NCBI RefSeq assembly: GCF_019175385.1 | Contig: NC_083344.1 | Span: forward strand, 60,946,782 to 61,010,781 | DNA length: 64,000 nucleotides | Direction of reading: 5' to 3' | From: Lycium barbarum | Taxonomy: Eukaryota; Streptophyta; Magnoliopsida; Solanales; Solanaceae | In this document: piece by piece, positions 33,886 to 47,061 of the stretch | How positions within the stretch are numbered: position 1 is the first letter of the stretch | Layout of the letters: every line of letters begins with the position of its first letter | Made by a program: the position numbers and the translations under genes | Notes under the pieces: model-generated | The model's input: only the letters and a program-made list of their open reading frames with translations | Database searches by the model: none | Told to the model about the DNA's origin: nothing

Positions 33886-36875
33886 TGTCATGACCCAACC
33901 CCGTAGGCCGTGACTAGTGCCCGAGCTGGACACTCGTATACACACCTGTTAGTTATAATCAGTCCACAACTAGCTTGATAAGGAACTTATATATAAAAAG
34001 ACAAGACGTCGTCTCAAAGCTGTCGCATATATATATATCAAGGCAACCTGTCTCCTGTGGAGTCACAACTATCAACAGATAACATCGTACGTGAGCCGGC
34101 AAGGCTATCACAACATATGGGAACGTCCCAACCATACACATACGCAAGCCGACAAGGCTGCCACTACATACAACATCCCAGAATATATATACGTACGCAA
34201 GCCGACAATGCTGCCACTACGAATGGGCACGTCCCAAAACATAAGTCATACTAACACAGCTGGACAACATATATATATATATAACCCACACACATGTCTA
34301 CAGACCTTTAAGAGTAACAACAGTTACACATGACGGGATAGGGCCCCGCCGTACCCCTGGACAAAACACATATATACAACAAAAGGTTCTGTACCAAAAT
34401 CTAGGCTCCGGGACAAGGGAACACTCCAAGATAGCTGAATAGGAATCCTAAGCTGACGGATCACCAAAGCGAGCGTCTGTACCTGCGGGCATGAAACGCA
34501 GCCCCCTGAAGAAAGGGGGTCAGTACGAGAAATGTACTGAGTATATAAAACATGAAATACAGTAAGAAAGATCATAACTGAAGTAGAGATTCCAGGAGAC
34601 AAATATAATAGCCAAGAAGTCATTGTACCTGTGCCTTACAATGAAATCATGCATATCATTATCATATACCGTACCCGGCCCATTATGTGACTCGGTGAAT
34701 AAAGTCATATTATCATATCATCTTATACATATAACGTACCCGGCCTATTATGGGACTTGGTGAATAAAGTCGTGTACACGTATACCATACCGGCACATCA
34801 TGGGACTCGGTGCCATAGTCGTATCATCATATCATCATATACCGTACCCGGCCCCCTAGTGAGGGACTCAGTGGATAATGTAGTAAAATGTGCGTGATAA
34901 CATACCCGGCCCGAGACTCGGTGAAAGATGTAACAACAGTATGCACGAGCAGAGTAGTGAGTAACCATATGCAACTAAATCATCATCTGAGACTCATTAG
35001 ATAAGTGGACTAACTAACACTCGAATATCAAAACGATAGTCATGTTAAGTTCTCTCTAAATGTCATTATGGACTATATTAAGTAAAGTCTCAGGGATCAC
35101 AGACATGTGTCAAATTAATACAAGACAGCTTATGAAAGTTAAAGACATTAGTCGTTATAGAGTCCTTTAAGAATAGGAACTTTGATGTATCATTTACTGT
35201 CTAATCATATAGGAAACTCGAGGGCAGTAGCTCGACTACTTTAAGAGTTCTAACATCAAGAAGTGAATAAGAATCATAAATCATGCTCGGAACTTGTGAA
35301 TAAAATTACCCTAAAGCTCTTATCATACAATACTTACATCTAGGACATGCCAAAATAAAGAAAGGATAGCTTTACATACCTTTAGCGCTTATTCGCCACA
35401 CAGCACGTATGCTGCCCAATAGTATCTCAACCTATATTAAGACGTTAATAACTATGGTTAAGCTACGGGGAGATTCAAAACGTATTATAACGTTAGTAAC
35501 TCCTTTTCTAGATAATTAGATGACGTTCCTTACATTCAAACCAATTAACAATAGTCAAGCCAATACCAATAACTATACGTTCAAGTATTATACCGAAGCT
35601 ATTCAAGGCAGATTCGAGAACACTCCGAACAGTCCACACAACATCCAAACAGCCCACATTCACAACATTCGATAACAACCCGCATACGACTACTACATTT
35701 TCAAGTTATCCCTAATAATCCGTAGTCTTAACGTTTTCATCTAAACAACCCTATAACAGCCCAACCAACAAACAACACAACACCTAATATTAATTATCAT
35801 TAATCTTCCAAGCTCAATAAGAACAACAATAGCATATCAAGACAGCCCCTAACTAACTACGTAAAGAGATGCCCGATAATCTCACGGGCACCTACGAAAA
35901 TGCCAAACAAACCATCCACTTTTATTATAAATTACGTAACACATTTTTTCCTCCAAATTCATGAGTTACACCAGCAACTATACGGCAATACCATCATCTA
36001 TTTAAAGGCAAGAAAACTATATTAACATCACTATAATCCTTACAACAGCCCACAAACAAATTTAACTTCAACTTTAACCATTAAATACCTTCATTCTCAT
36101 CATAAAATCCATAACAACAACAATCAAAATACTAAGCAAAATCAGTTCACCATCTTCTACACCAAACAGCCCCCTACGGCTTCAACCATGCTTCAACATC
36201 AACACACATAATTTCATGGATTCAATTTATATTTACACATTTACAACACATGTAAATCCTTACTAAAACGTGTAAAAATATGATCAACCCTTACCTTAAC
36301 AATTTGACTCCTCAACTTGGCTTAAATTTGTGAATTGAAAGAATAAATATTTTTGGTTGCTCCAATGGCTACTTCACGTTACTATAGACCTTCCAATTGG
36401 TTGGAATACTTGAAGAAACTAATTTTTGATCACCAAGTTTGGAGCTCTCCATGGTAAGCCATGGTCGAGAGCTCCTCTCTCTATCTCTATAAAAAAAAAA
36501 ATTGGTTGAAGTATGATGAAATGGTTTCATTAGTCATCAAATTAGCTTAAGTTTGTTCCCTGCAAGCTTGACATGTGTCCCACTCATGGCTTAAGCCAAT
36601 AAAATTTGGCCATGCCATGGGTGGGGTCCACACGGCCACTAATGCATAATTAGTAAATAATTAATTCTTAATCCCCACTTAATAATCTAATCATAGTTAA
36701 TTAATCCCTAATATCCATTAATATTTCCATAGCAATTAAAATTTATAAGCAATTTGTGCATTAATAAAAATCAGAGATTAGAAGTCTCTACCTCGTATTC
36801 CAAAATAGTCTTGCCCTTAAACTTATCGCGATTAGCTTAAAAATATTCCAACGTACAAAAGTATGAGATATAACA
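33886..36875 (-). repeat. Element E 3' LTR (2990 bp)
   Basis: Terminal TGTCATGACCC and ATATAACA. It holds the double hairpin at 34502-34539, intron-like acceptor and donor at 34483 and 35379, and a first donor TTAAG/GTAAGG at 36294 (minus sense). It retains 34785-34999, which the other two E LTR copies lack. It also contains several 'cgtacccggcc...gactcggtg' units at 34671-34925. Confidence 0.88.
34502..34539 (-). other. Conserved LTR double hairpin (element E copy, covarying stem)
   Basis: CCCCC (34502-34506) pairs with GGGGG (34515-34519), and CAGTAC (34521-34526) with GTACTG (34534-34539). In families A, B and D the first stem is CGTCC/GGACG, so two base pairs differ with both partners changed. 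Loop lengths (8 and 7) are similar. Confidence 0.6.
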
Positions 36876-36911
36876 TCTTTCCCCCCTTTAGAACATTCGT
36901 CCTCGAATGTT
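36876..36911 (-). other. Polypurine tract and hairpin, element E
   Basis: The minus-strand purine run 'aaaggggggaaaga' (36876-36889) abuts the 3' LTR. It is preceded in element sense by the AACATTCG-AGGA-CGAATGTT hairpin (36892-36911). Confidence 0.82.
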
Positions 36912-37001
36912 AAACTAGTCTCATAAGGTCTTATAAAGAGTTCGGGGGAGTCTCTGTAATAGTTATCACATATAGTTCACTTATTAATCAATATAACCAA
37001 T

Positions 37002-40000
37002 TTAGGGGTTTAGATTATTTTTGGGTATAGGGAACAAGTAAGGATACTTATTCTTCATCTCCTCTTCGGCTTCCCAAGTCATCTCCTCCCTGTTATTATT
37101 CAGCCGCAATACTTTAACAGAAGCTACGTCTTTGGTAAGCAACATTCTCACCTGGCGATCAAGTATAGCCACAGGGTTTTCCTCATACGATAGCTCCTCT
37201 GTTACCTGGACATCATCCACGGGGAATACCCTAGAAGGGTCACCAATACATTTGTGAAGCATAAACACATGAAACACTGGGTGTACTGCTTCCAATTCTG
37301 ATGGTAGGTCTAGCTCATAGGCAACCTTGCCTACCTTACTAATAATCTGATAAGACCCAATATACCTCGGGCTAAGCTTCCCCCTCTCGCCGAAACTCAT
37401 CACGCCCTTCATGGGTGACACCTTCAAGAATACCCAATCGCCAACCTGGAACTCTAAATGTCGACGTCGATTATCTGCATACGACTTCTGCCGACTCTGA
37501 GATGCTAATAACCTTTCCTGAATAAGCTTCACTTTATCAACTGCTTACTGAATCATATCTGGGCCAATTAACCTAGTCTCACCAACATCAAACCAGCCTA
37601 TAGGTGACCTGCACTTCCTGCCATATAGAGCCTCATACGGTGCTATCTGGATGCTAGAATGGTAGCTATTATTATAAGCAAACTCAATAAGTGGCAAATG
37701 ATCGTCCCAGCTACCTCTGAAATCAATAATACAGGCCCGTAACATATCTTGTAGCATCAGAATAGTGCGCTCGGCCTGTCCGTCAGTCTGAGGGTGGAAC
37801 GCTGTGCTAAGACTCACCTGTGTCCCTAATCCCTCCTGGAATGATCTCCAAAAATTAGCTGTAAACTGAGCTCCTCTGTCGGAGATGATTGTTGTGGGAA
37901 CCCCGTGAAGTCTCACTATCTCCTTAAGGTATAACCTCGCATAGTCCCCAGTTGAATAAGTAGTCCTGACTGGAAGAAAATGGGCTGATTTTGTCAGCCT
38001 TATCCACGATAACCCAAATAGAGTCATATCTTCGCGGAGTGCGAGGTAAACCTGTTAGGAAGTCCATATTAATCACCTCCCATTTCCAAGTAGGAATCTC
38101 TATCTCCTGTAATAATCCACCGGGCTTTTGATGCTCGATCTTAACCTGTTGACAATTCGGGCACTGAGCGACAAACTCCGCTATATCCTTTTTCATGCCA
38201 TCCCACCAATACAAACATCTGAGGTCATGATACATCTTCGTTGATCCTGGATGAACAGAATAACGGGCATAGTGTGCCTCTCCCATAACCTATCGTCGTA
38301 ACCCTGCAACCTCAGGTACACATAATCTTCCTCTGTATCGTAGTACTCCGTCAGGTGCAATCTCGAATGGGGTCTCCTCCTTTTTAAGAGCTACATCTCT
38401 ATAATGTACAAGAATAGAGTCCTCGTATTGGTGCCTCTTCACCTCTTCTATGATAGAGGATTCAGCGACTCCTCGAACAGAAACTCCACCATCATTAGGA
38501 TCGGCCAAACGGACTCCAAGGTTAGCTAACTGGCAAATCTCACGGACTATCTCCTTCCGTTCTGGTTATACATCTGCCAAACTACCCATAGATTTACGGC
38601 TGAGTGCATCTGCTAAAACATTTGCTTTCCCTGGATGGTATAGAATATCAACATCATAATCCTTTAGCAATTCTAGCCATCTTCTCTGTCGTAAATTCAG
38701 CTCCTTCTGCTTAAAGATATATTGGAGGCTTTTGTGATCCGTATAAATATCAACATGCACGCCATATAGATAATTCCTCCATATCTTCAAAGCATGAATT
38801 ACCGCTGCTAACTCCAAATCATGTGTAGGATAATTTCTTTCATGTTTCCTGAGCTGCCGGGAGGCATAGGCTATAACTCTACCATTTTGCATCAATACAC
38901 AACCTAGCCCAACACCGGAGGCATCAAAATAAATGACATAGCCATCTGGTCCCTCAGGAAGAGTTAGAACTGGGGCCGTAGTCAACTTATCTTTCAGTAA
39001 CTGGAAGCTCCGCTCACAAGCATCGGTCCACTGGAACTTAGTTGCCTTCTGAGTTAGCCTTGTTAAAGGCGTTGAAATCGAGGCAAACTTCTCTACGAAC
39101 CTCCTGTAATACCCTGCTAGCCCCAGAAAACTACGTACCTCCGTAGGTGTCGTAGGTCTAGGCCAAGTCTTGACAACCTCAATCTTCTGTGAGTCTACCC
39201 GAATGCCATCAGCTCCAATGATATGCCCCAAGAATGCTACTGAAGTCAATCAAAATTCACATTTAGAGAACTTAGCATACAACTTTTGGTGCTGGAGCAC
39301 CCTAAGTATTGTCCTCAAATGATCTGCATGCTCCTCTTCTGATCGTGAATAGAGCAGAATATCATCAATACATACAATCACGAACAAGTCTAAGAATGGC
39401 TTGAACACTCGGTTCATTAGGTCCATAAATACTGCTGGAGCATTGGTCAGCCCAAAAGAAATCACCCTAAACTCATAATGCCCGTATCGGGTCCTGAACG
39501 CAGTCTTTGGAATATCTGCTTCCTTTACCCGCACCTGGTGATAGCCTGACCGCAAGTCTATCTTCGAGAAACACCTAGCACCCTGCAACTGGTCAAATAA
39601 ATCATCAATCCTGGGGAGGGGATATCTATTCTTTATTGTCACCTTATTTAGCTGCCTATAATCAATACACATTCGTAGCGACCCATCTTTCTTTCTCACA
39701 AATAGTACCGGTGCTCCCCAAGGTGATGTGCTGGGTCTGATGAAGCCCTTCTCTAACAAGTCTCTCAGCTACTTATTTAATTCCTTCAGTTCTGCAGGTA
39801 CCATTCTGTAAGGAGGAATAGATATGGGCTGAGTATCTGGCAATAAATCTATAGTGAACTCTATCTCCCGCTCAGGAGGAAGACATGGAAGTTCATCTGG
39901 GAATTCGTTAACCACCGGAACTGACTGAAGATTCTGTACTTCTGCTGTCAAGTCATGCACACGGACCAGATGATTAATATAACCCTTTCTAACCATCTTC

Positions 40001-40600
40001 CTTGCCTTGAGGTATGAAATAAACTTACCCCTCGGCGATGCCGTATTCCCTAACCATTCTATAGCTGGCTCTCCTGGGAACTGAAACCGAACTATCTTTT
40101 CTCGACAATCAACATTAGCATAACAAGAAGCTAACCAGTCCATGCCATAATAACATCAAACTCAGTCATATCTAACTCTATCAGGTCTGCCTTGGTGCAA
40201 CGACTATATATAACCACCGAACAATCTCTATATACTTGCCTTGCTATAACAGAATCTCCTACCGGTGCAGCCACCTCAAATGGTTCTATCACTTCGGGTT
40301 TTATCCCGATTCTACTAGCTACAAAGGGGGAAGTATACGATAAGGTGGAAACTGGATCTATCAATGCATATACGTCCAGAGAGAAAATCGATAGTATACC
40401 TGTAACCACATTTGGTGATGCCTCCTGGTCCTGTCTACTAGCCAAAGCATATATGCGGTCCGAAGGACCGCTGGAACTGGAAGCTCCACCATGACCCCTA
40501 CCATGGCCTGCCGGCGTCTGAATACCATGCCACATAGGGCGCATAGCCACAGAAGAAGATGAACCAGCAACTGACCCAGTAGGCTGAGCTGCACCACCTG
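37002..40600 (-). pseudogene. pol: Element E pol (PR-RT-RNase H-INT), broken
   Basis: Protease: YALIDPVSTLSYTSP (about 40358; Gly of D-P-G-S-T replaced by Val), then a one-base deletion at FDVIM (about 40143). RT (39759-39250): [20 protein letters not shown] and [11 protein letters not shown] (about 39369; the usual Phe is Cys). RNase H (39249-38566): [15 protein letters not shown] and DHKSLQYIF. Integrase: HYARYSVHPGSTKMYHDL with CPNCQ (38286-38140), a frameshift at VIVD, then SDRGAQF, DGQAERTIL and a complete chromodomain-like tail ending TWEAEEEMKNKYPYLF (37002-37532). Stops at 39770, 39250, 38566, about 38288 and 37545, mostly C-to-T type. Confidence 0.88.
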
Positions 40601-41788
40601 GACTACCCCCGAATGGACACTCCCTCATAATATTCCTTCACGGCCGCAAGTAAAGCAAACACCTGTAGCAAAATGACATTCCCCAAAATGGGGCCTACCA
40701 CAACGAGAACACCGAGGCAAAGGTGGCTTCGACTGGCGCTAACCCCTGTTCATGTGTGAACCTGAAACCCTGGAGCTTTGATCGGCTCCTGAATACCCTG
40801 TGCTATCGAATCTCCTATCTGTGAACTGTGGGGGTGCACTCCGGGCTGGCTGAGAAGGATATCTACTATACTGCTGAGGCTGCCCGCCTCGAAACTCACC
40901 AGAATAACCAGCCGATCTAGCTCTCTTATGCTTGCCTCTGTCATGATCTCTATCGGGATGACGCCCTCTGTGTCGATCCTCTACCCCCTGTGCATATGCC
41001 TGTACCCGAGCAATATCCATACCTGGCTGAGAAGCCATTTCCATACAGCTATCAATCAAATAACGATCCAGCCCCATCATATAACGATGCACCCTATCAG
41101 CCATATCAGCTACAATAGTAGGCGCATATCTGGCCAATGAATCAAACTCAAGACTATAATCCCGAACGCTCCTGCCATTCTGCCTCAGATGTAAGAATCT
41201 ATCAACTCTAGCTCGTCTCATCTCTGGGGGTAGAAAGTGGCTAAGGAAGGCCTCTACGAACTCATCCCATACCGCTGGAGGAGCACCCTCACCCCTAGAC
41301 AACTCCTAGGACTCATACCAATTAACAGCTACATCACGCAACCGATATGAAGCTAACTCAACAGACTCAGTCTCAGAAGCTCTAATTATCCTCAACGTAT
41401 GCTGCATCTGCCGAATAAACTCCTGTGGATCCTCCGCGGGCTTTGACCAGTAGAACTTTGGGGGATTACAAGTCAAGAAATCACGAGCCCTCAAACTATC
41501 ATGTCTATCCGCATAGTCAACCCCTAATCCATGCCTGCGAGCCTGCCCTGCCACTAATCTGGTCAGTAACTGAACTGCATCTCTCATGGCCATATCCTCC
41601 GCCCCTGGCTGAGGAGCGGGAGGCTCGGGTACTGGAGCCTCGGGAGCTGGCGATGTAGCAGAGCTCGCTGACTGAAGCACAACCTCAGGCATAGACTGGG
41701 CACGGGCCCTAGTAACTCTCCGGGTCTGGCTAGCCTCTCCCGCTACTGATTTGCCCTTCAGCGCAGCTGTCGCTTTCTTTGGAGGCAT
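40601..41788 (-). pseudogene. gag: Element E gag, main copy, broken
   Basis: The start at 41788 (MPPKKATAALKGKSVAGEAS) lies two bases after a TTTATAG acceptor-like signal. The linker is Ala/Pro-rich (APEAPVPEPPAPQPGAED). The capsid segment continues to WYES, where TGG-to-TAG stops it (41306), and is open again at 41302-40739 (DEFVEAFLSHFLPPEMRRAR). A CAG-to-TAG stop follows at 40739. The CCHC motif reads CFTCGREG and then loses its His through a one-base deletion near 40630. This gag diverges from A/B/J gag in the linker, so E is a distinct subfamily. Confidence 0.85.
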
Positions 41789-41976
41789 CGCTATAAACAA
41801 AATAATCCGTTAGGGAAGAATTATCCTGATAATACAGCTCTATCGCACGATCTAGAGCAAGAATGAAAGATAACATCCTAAATGTCCTGTAGCCTCCTGT
41901 TTATAGATGTGGTGCACAACACACCAATAAACAAGACTCTACTAGACACGGTCTGTAGACACAACGAGGATGAACT

Positions 41977-41988
41977 GCTCTGATACCA
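41977..41988 (-). other. Primer-binding site, element E (inner)
   Basis: GCTCTGATACCA on the plus strand, a perfect initiator tRNA-Met complement, four bases from the LTR end at 41993. Confidence 0.88.
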
Positions 41989-41992
41989 CTTT

Positions 41993-43400
41993 TGTCACGA
42001 CCCAACCCCATAGGCCGTGACTAGTGCCCGAACTGGACACACGTATACACACCTGTTAGCTATAATCAGTCCACAACTAGCTTGATAAGGAACTTATATA
42101 TAAAAAGACAAGACATCGTCTAAAAGCTGTCGCATATATATATATATATATCAAGGCAACCTGTCTCCTGTGGAGTCACAACTATCAACAGATAACATCG
42201 TACGTGAGCCGGCAAGGCTATCACAACATATGGGAACGTCCCAACCATACACATACGCAAGCCGACAAGGCTGCCTCTACGAATGGGCACGTCCCAAAAC
42301 ATAAGTCATACTAACACAGCTGGACAAAATATATATATATATATATATAACCCACACACATGTCTACAGACCTCTAAGAGTAACAACAGTAACACATGAC
42401 GGGACAGGACCCCGCCGTACCCCTGGACAAAACACATATATACAACAAAAGGTTTTGTACCAAAATCTAGGCTCCGGGACAAGGGAGCACTCCAAGATAG
42501 CTGAATAGGAATCCTAAGCTGACGGATCACCAAAGCGAGCGTCTATACCTGCGGGCATGAAACGCAGCCCCCCGAAGAAAGGGGGTCAGTACGAGAAATG
42601 TACTGAGTATATAAAACATGAAATACAGTAAGAAAGATCATAACTGAAGTAGAGATTCCAGGAGACAAGTATAATAGCCAAGAATTCACTGTACCTGTGC
42701 CTTACAATGAAATCATGCATATCATTATCATATACCGTACCCGGCCCATTATGTGACTCGGTGAATAAAGTCATATTATCATATCATCATATACATATAA
42801 CGTACCCGCCCTATTATGGGACTTGGTGAATAAAGTCGTGTACACGTATAGATAAGTGGACTAACTAACACTCGAATATCAAAACGATAGTCATGTTAAG
42901 TTCTCTCTAAATGTCATTATGGACTATATTAAGTAAAGTCTCAGGGATCACAGACATGTGTCAAATTAATACAAGACAGCTTATGAAAGTTAAAGACATT
43001 AGTCGATATAGAGTCCTTTAAGAATAGGAACTTTGATGTATCATTTACTGTCTAATCATATAGGAAACTCGAGGGCAGTAGCTCGACTACTTTAAGAGTT
43101 CTAACATCAAGAAGTGAATAAGAATCATAAATCATGCTCGGAACTTGTGAATAAAATTACCCTAAAGCTCTTATCATACAATACTTACATCTAGGACATG
43201 CCAAAATAAAGAAAGGATAGCTTTACATACCTTTAGCGCTTATTCGCCACACAACACGTATGCTGCCCAATAGTATCTCAACCTATATTAAGACGTTAAT
43301 AACTATGGTTAAGCTACGGGGAGATTCAAAACGTATTATAACGTTAGTAACTCCTTTCTAGATAATTAGATGACGTTCCTTACATTCAAACCAATTAACA
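41993..43400 (-). repeat. Element E truncated middle LTR
   Basis: It matches the first 1.4 kb (from the LTR 3' end) of the copy at 44066, including the 215-bp deletion at 42853. It stops at ACCAATTAACA (43390-43400), where gag sequence begins. Differences from 44066-45471 look very few. Confidence 0.88.
43390..43400. other. Tandem-duplication breakpoint in element E
   Basis: ACCAATTAACA is common to the LTR (35540-35550; 45461-45471) and to gag (41317-41327). The repeated unit is about 2.07 kb: 41328-43400 and 43401-45471. Confidence 0.85.
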
Positions 43401-43861
43401 GCTACATCACGCAACCGATATGAAGCTAACTCAACAGACTCAGTCTCAGAAGCTCTAATTATCCTCAACATATGCTGCATCTGCCGAATAAACTCCTGTG
43501 GATCCTCCGCGGGCTTTGACCAGTAGAACTTTGGGGGATTACAAGTCAAGAAATCACGAGCCCTCAAACTATCATGTCTATCCGCATAGTCAACCCCTAA
43601 TCCATGCCTGCGAGCCTGCCCTGCCACTAATCTGGTCAGTAACTGAACTGCATCTCTCATGGCCATATCCTCCGCCCCTGGCTGAGGAGCGGGAGGCTCG
43701 GGTACTGGAGCCTCGGGAGCTGGCGGTGTAGCAGAGCTCGCTGACTGAAGCACAACCTCAGGCATAGACTGGGCACGGGCCCTAGTAACTCTCCGGGTCT
43801 GGCTAGCCTCTCCCGCTACTGATTTGCCCTTCAGCGCAGCTGTCGCTTTCTTTGGAGGCAT
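43401..43861 (-). pseudogene. gag: Element E gag N-terminus, duplicated copy
   Basis: It repeats the first about 150 codons of the main gag copy (start at 43861; MPPKKATAALKGKSVAGEAS), with a T-to-P and a T-to-M difference visible, then runs into LTR sequence after LRDVAVNW. It lacks the capsid C-terminus, knuckle and pol, and cannot make a functional Gag. Confidence 0.85.
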
Positions 43862-44049
43862 CGCTATAAACAAAATAATCCGTTAGGGAAGAATTATCCT
43901 GATAATACAGCTCTATCGCACGATCTAGAGCAAGAATGAAAGATAACATCCTAAATGTCCTGTAGCCTCCTGTTTATAGATGTGGTGCACAACACACCAA
44001 TAAACAAGACTCTACTAGACACGGTCTGTAGACACAACGAGGATGAACT

Positions 44050-44061
44050 GCTCTGATACCA
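44050..44061 (-). other. Primer-binding site, element E (outer)
   Basis: GCTCTGATACCA, identical to the inner PBS, four bases from the full-length 5' LTR at 44066. Confidence 0.88.
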
Positions 44062-44065
44062 CTTT

Positions 44066-46797
44066 TGTCACGACCCAACCCCATAGGCCGTGACTAGTGC
44101 CCGAACTGGACACTCGTATACACACCTGTTAGCTATAATCAGTCCACAACTAGCTTGATAAGGAACTTATATATAAAAAGACAAGACATCGTCTAAAAGC
44201 TGTCGCATATATATATATATCAAGGCAACCTGTCTCCTGTGGAGTCACAACTATCAACAGATAACATCGTACGTGAGCCGGCAAGGCTATCACAACATAT
44301 GGGAACGTCCCAACCATACACATACGCAAGCCGACAAGGCTGCCTCTACGAATGGGCACGTCCCAAAACATAAGTCATACTAACACAGCTGGACAAAATA
44401 TATATATATATATATATATAACCCACACACATGTCTACAGACCTCTAAGAGTAACAACAGTAACACATGACGGGACAGGACCCCGCCGTACCCCTGGACA
44501 AAACACATATATACAACAAAAGGTTTTGTACCAAAATCTAGGCTCCGGGACAAGGGAGCACTCCAAGATAGCTGAATAGGAATCCTAAGCTGACGGATCA
44601 CCAAAGCGAGCGTCTATACCTGCGGGCATGAAACGCAGCCCCCCGAAGAAAGGGGGTCAGTACGAGAAATGTACTGAGTATATAAAACATGAAATACAGT
44701 AAGAAAGATCATAACTGAAGTAGAGATTCCAGGAGACAAGTATAATAGCCAAGAAGTCACTGTACCTGTGCCTTACAATGAAATCATGCATATCATTATC
44801 ATATACCGTACCCGGCCCATTATGTGACTCGGTGAATAAAGTCATATTATCATATCATCATATACATATAACGTACCCGGCCTATTATGGGACTTGGTGA
44901 ATAAAGTCGTGTACACGTATAGATAAGTGGACTAACTAACACTCGAATATCAAAACGATAGTCATGTTAAGTTCTCTCTAAATGTCATTATGGACTATAT
45001 TAAGTAAAGTCTCAGGGATCACAGACATGTGTCAAATTAATACAAGACAGCTTATGAAAGTTAAAGACATTAGTCGATATAGAGTCCTTTAAGAATAGGA
45101 ACTTTGATGTATCATTTACTGTCTAATCATATAGGAAACTCGAGGGCAGTAGCTCGACTACTTTAAGAGTTCTAACATCAAGAAGTGAATAAGAATCATA
45201 AATCATGCTCGGAACTTGTGAATAAAATTACCCTAAAGCTCTTATCATACAATACTTACATCTAGGACATGCCAAAATAAAGAAAGGATAGCTTTACATA
45301 CCTTTAGCGCTTATTCGCCACACAACACGTATGCTGCCCAATAGTATCTCAACCTATATTAAGACGTTAATAACTATGGTTAAGCTACGGGGAGATTCAA
45401 AACGTATTATAACGTTAGTAACTCCTTTCTAGATAATTAGATGACGTTCCTTACATTCAAACCAATTAACAATAGTCAAGCCAATACCAATAACTATACG
45501 TTCAAGTATTATACCGAAGCTATTCAAGGCAGATTCGAGAACACTCCGAACAGTCCACACAACATTCCAAACAACCCACATTCACAACATTCGATAACAA
45601 TCCGCATACGACTACTACATTTTCAAGTTATCCCTAATAATCCGAAGTCTTAACGTTTTCATCTAAACAACCCTATAATAGCCCAACCAACATACAACAA
45701 AACACCTAATCTTAATTATCATTAATCTTCCAAGCTTAATAAGAACAACAATAGCATATCAAGACAGCCCCTAACTAACAACGTAAAGAGATGCTCGATA
45801 ATCGCACGGGCACCTACGAACATGCCAAACAAACCATCCACTTTTAATATAAATTACTTAACACATTCTTTTCCTCCAAATTCATGAGTTACACCAGCAA
45901 CTATACGGAAACACCATCATCTATTTAAAGGCAAGAAAACTATATTAACATCACTATAATCCTTACAACAGCCCACAAACAAATTTAACTTCAACTTTAA
46001 CCATTAAATACCTTCATTCTCATCATAAAATCCATAACAACAACAATCAAAATACTAAGCAAAATCAGTTCACCATCTTCTACACCAAACAGCCCCCTAC
46101 GGATTCAACCATGCTTCAACATCAACACACATAATTTCATGGATTCAATTTATATTTACACATTTACAACACGTCTAAATCCTTACTAAAACGTGTAAAA
46201 AGATGATCAACCCTTACCTTAACAATTTGACTCCTCCACTTGGCTGAAATTTGTGAATTGAAAGAATAAATATTTTTGGTTGCTCTAATGGCTACTTCAC
46301 GTTACTATAGACCTTCCAATTGGTTGGAATACTTGAAGAAACTAATTTTTGATCACCAAGTTTGGAGCTCTCCATGGTCAGCCATGGCCGAGAGCTCCTC
46401 TCTCTATCTCTATAAAAAAAAATTTGGTTGAAGTATGATGAAATGGTTTCATTAGTCATCAACTTAGCTTAAGTATGTTTCCTGCAAGCTTGACACGTGT
46501 CCCACTCATGGCTTAAGCCAATCAAATTTGGCCATGCCATGGGTGGGGTCCGCACGGCTACTAATGCATAATTAGTAAATAATTAATTCTTAATCCCCAC
46601 TTAATAATCTAATCATGGTTAATTAATCCCTAATCTCCATTAATATTTCCATACCAATTAAAATTTATAAGCAATTTGTGCATTAATAAAAATCAGAGAT
46701 TAGAAGTCTCTACCTCGTATCCCAAAATAGTCTTGCCCTTAAACTTATCGCGATTAGCTTAAAAATATTCCAATGTACAAAAGTACGGGATATAACA
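44066..46797 (-). repeat. Element E 5' LTR (2732 bp)
   Basis: TGTCACGACCC to GGGATATAACA. It is shorter than the 3' LTR mainly by the 215-bp segment 34785-34999. An (AT)n tract at about 44397-44420 is longer than in the 3' LTR. Confidence 0.88.
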
Positions 46798-47061
46798 ACT
46801 TTGCCTCGGATAATGACTTTAAATTATCTTCTTCTGAAGACTAACAAGACTTCCCAATTGAATTTCCCTAAAACAACTAGGAGATTTAAGAACACACAAA
46901 TATCACTACAAGTGGTTCGCCTATCCCTAGGTCGATTCCATTAGATGAGGGTTATTACCCCAAATTCTTGTTAATTACTATTTCCCAACCTCGAGTGTGC
47001 CTCTTCTAAGTTTAAACCGAAATAAATGGGCGATACCAGGGCTAGCTACTCTATTTAGAAA
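46798..47061. other. Unassigned 264-bp segment between elements E and G
   Basis: No ORF or repeat recognised. Starting at the presumed target-site duplicate of E, it may continue the sequence interrupted at 33885, as pre-E host DNA. Confidence 0.3.

Larger units (their letters stand above)
33886..46797 (-). mobile_element. Element E: Tekay/Del-type retrotransposon with duplicated gag start and 5' LTR
   Basis: The ends are TGTCATGACCC (33886) and GATATAACA (46797). Flanks are ACTTA (33881-33885) and ACTTT (46798-46802), a TSD with one mismatch. In element sense (minus) the order is: 5' LTR 44066-46797, PBS, gag N-terminus copy 2, truncated LTR 41993-43400, PBS, full gag-pol, PPT, 3' LTR 33886-36875. 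Both 5'-side LTR copies share a 215-bp deletion absent from the 3' LTR. All coding is interrupted. Confidence 0.87.

Noticed and set aside
33881..46802. Treating the element E flanks (ACTTA and ACTTT) as an exact TSD
   Set aside because: One of five bases differs, so I call it a probable, mutated duplicate only.
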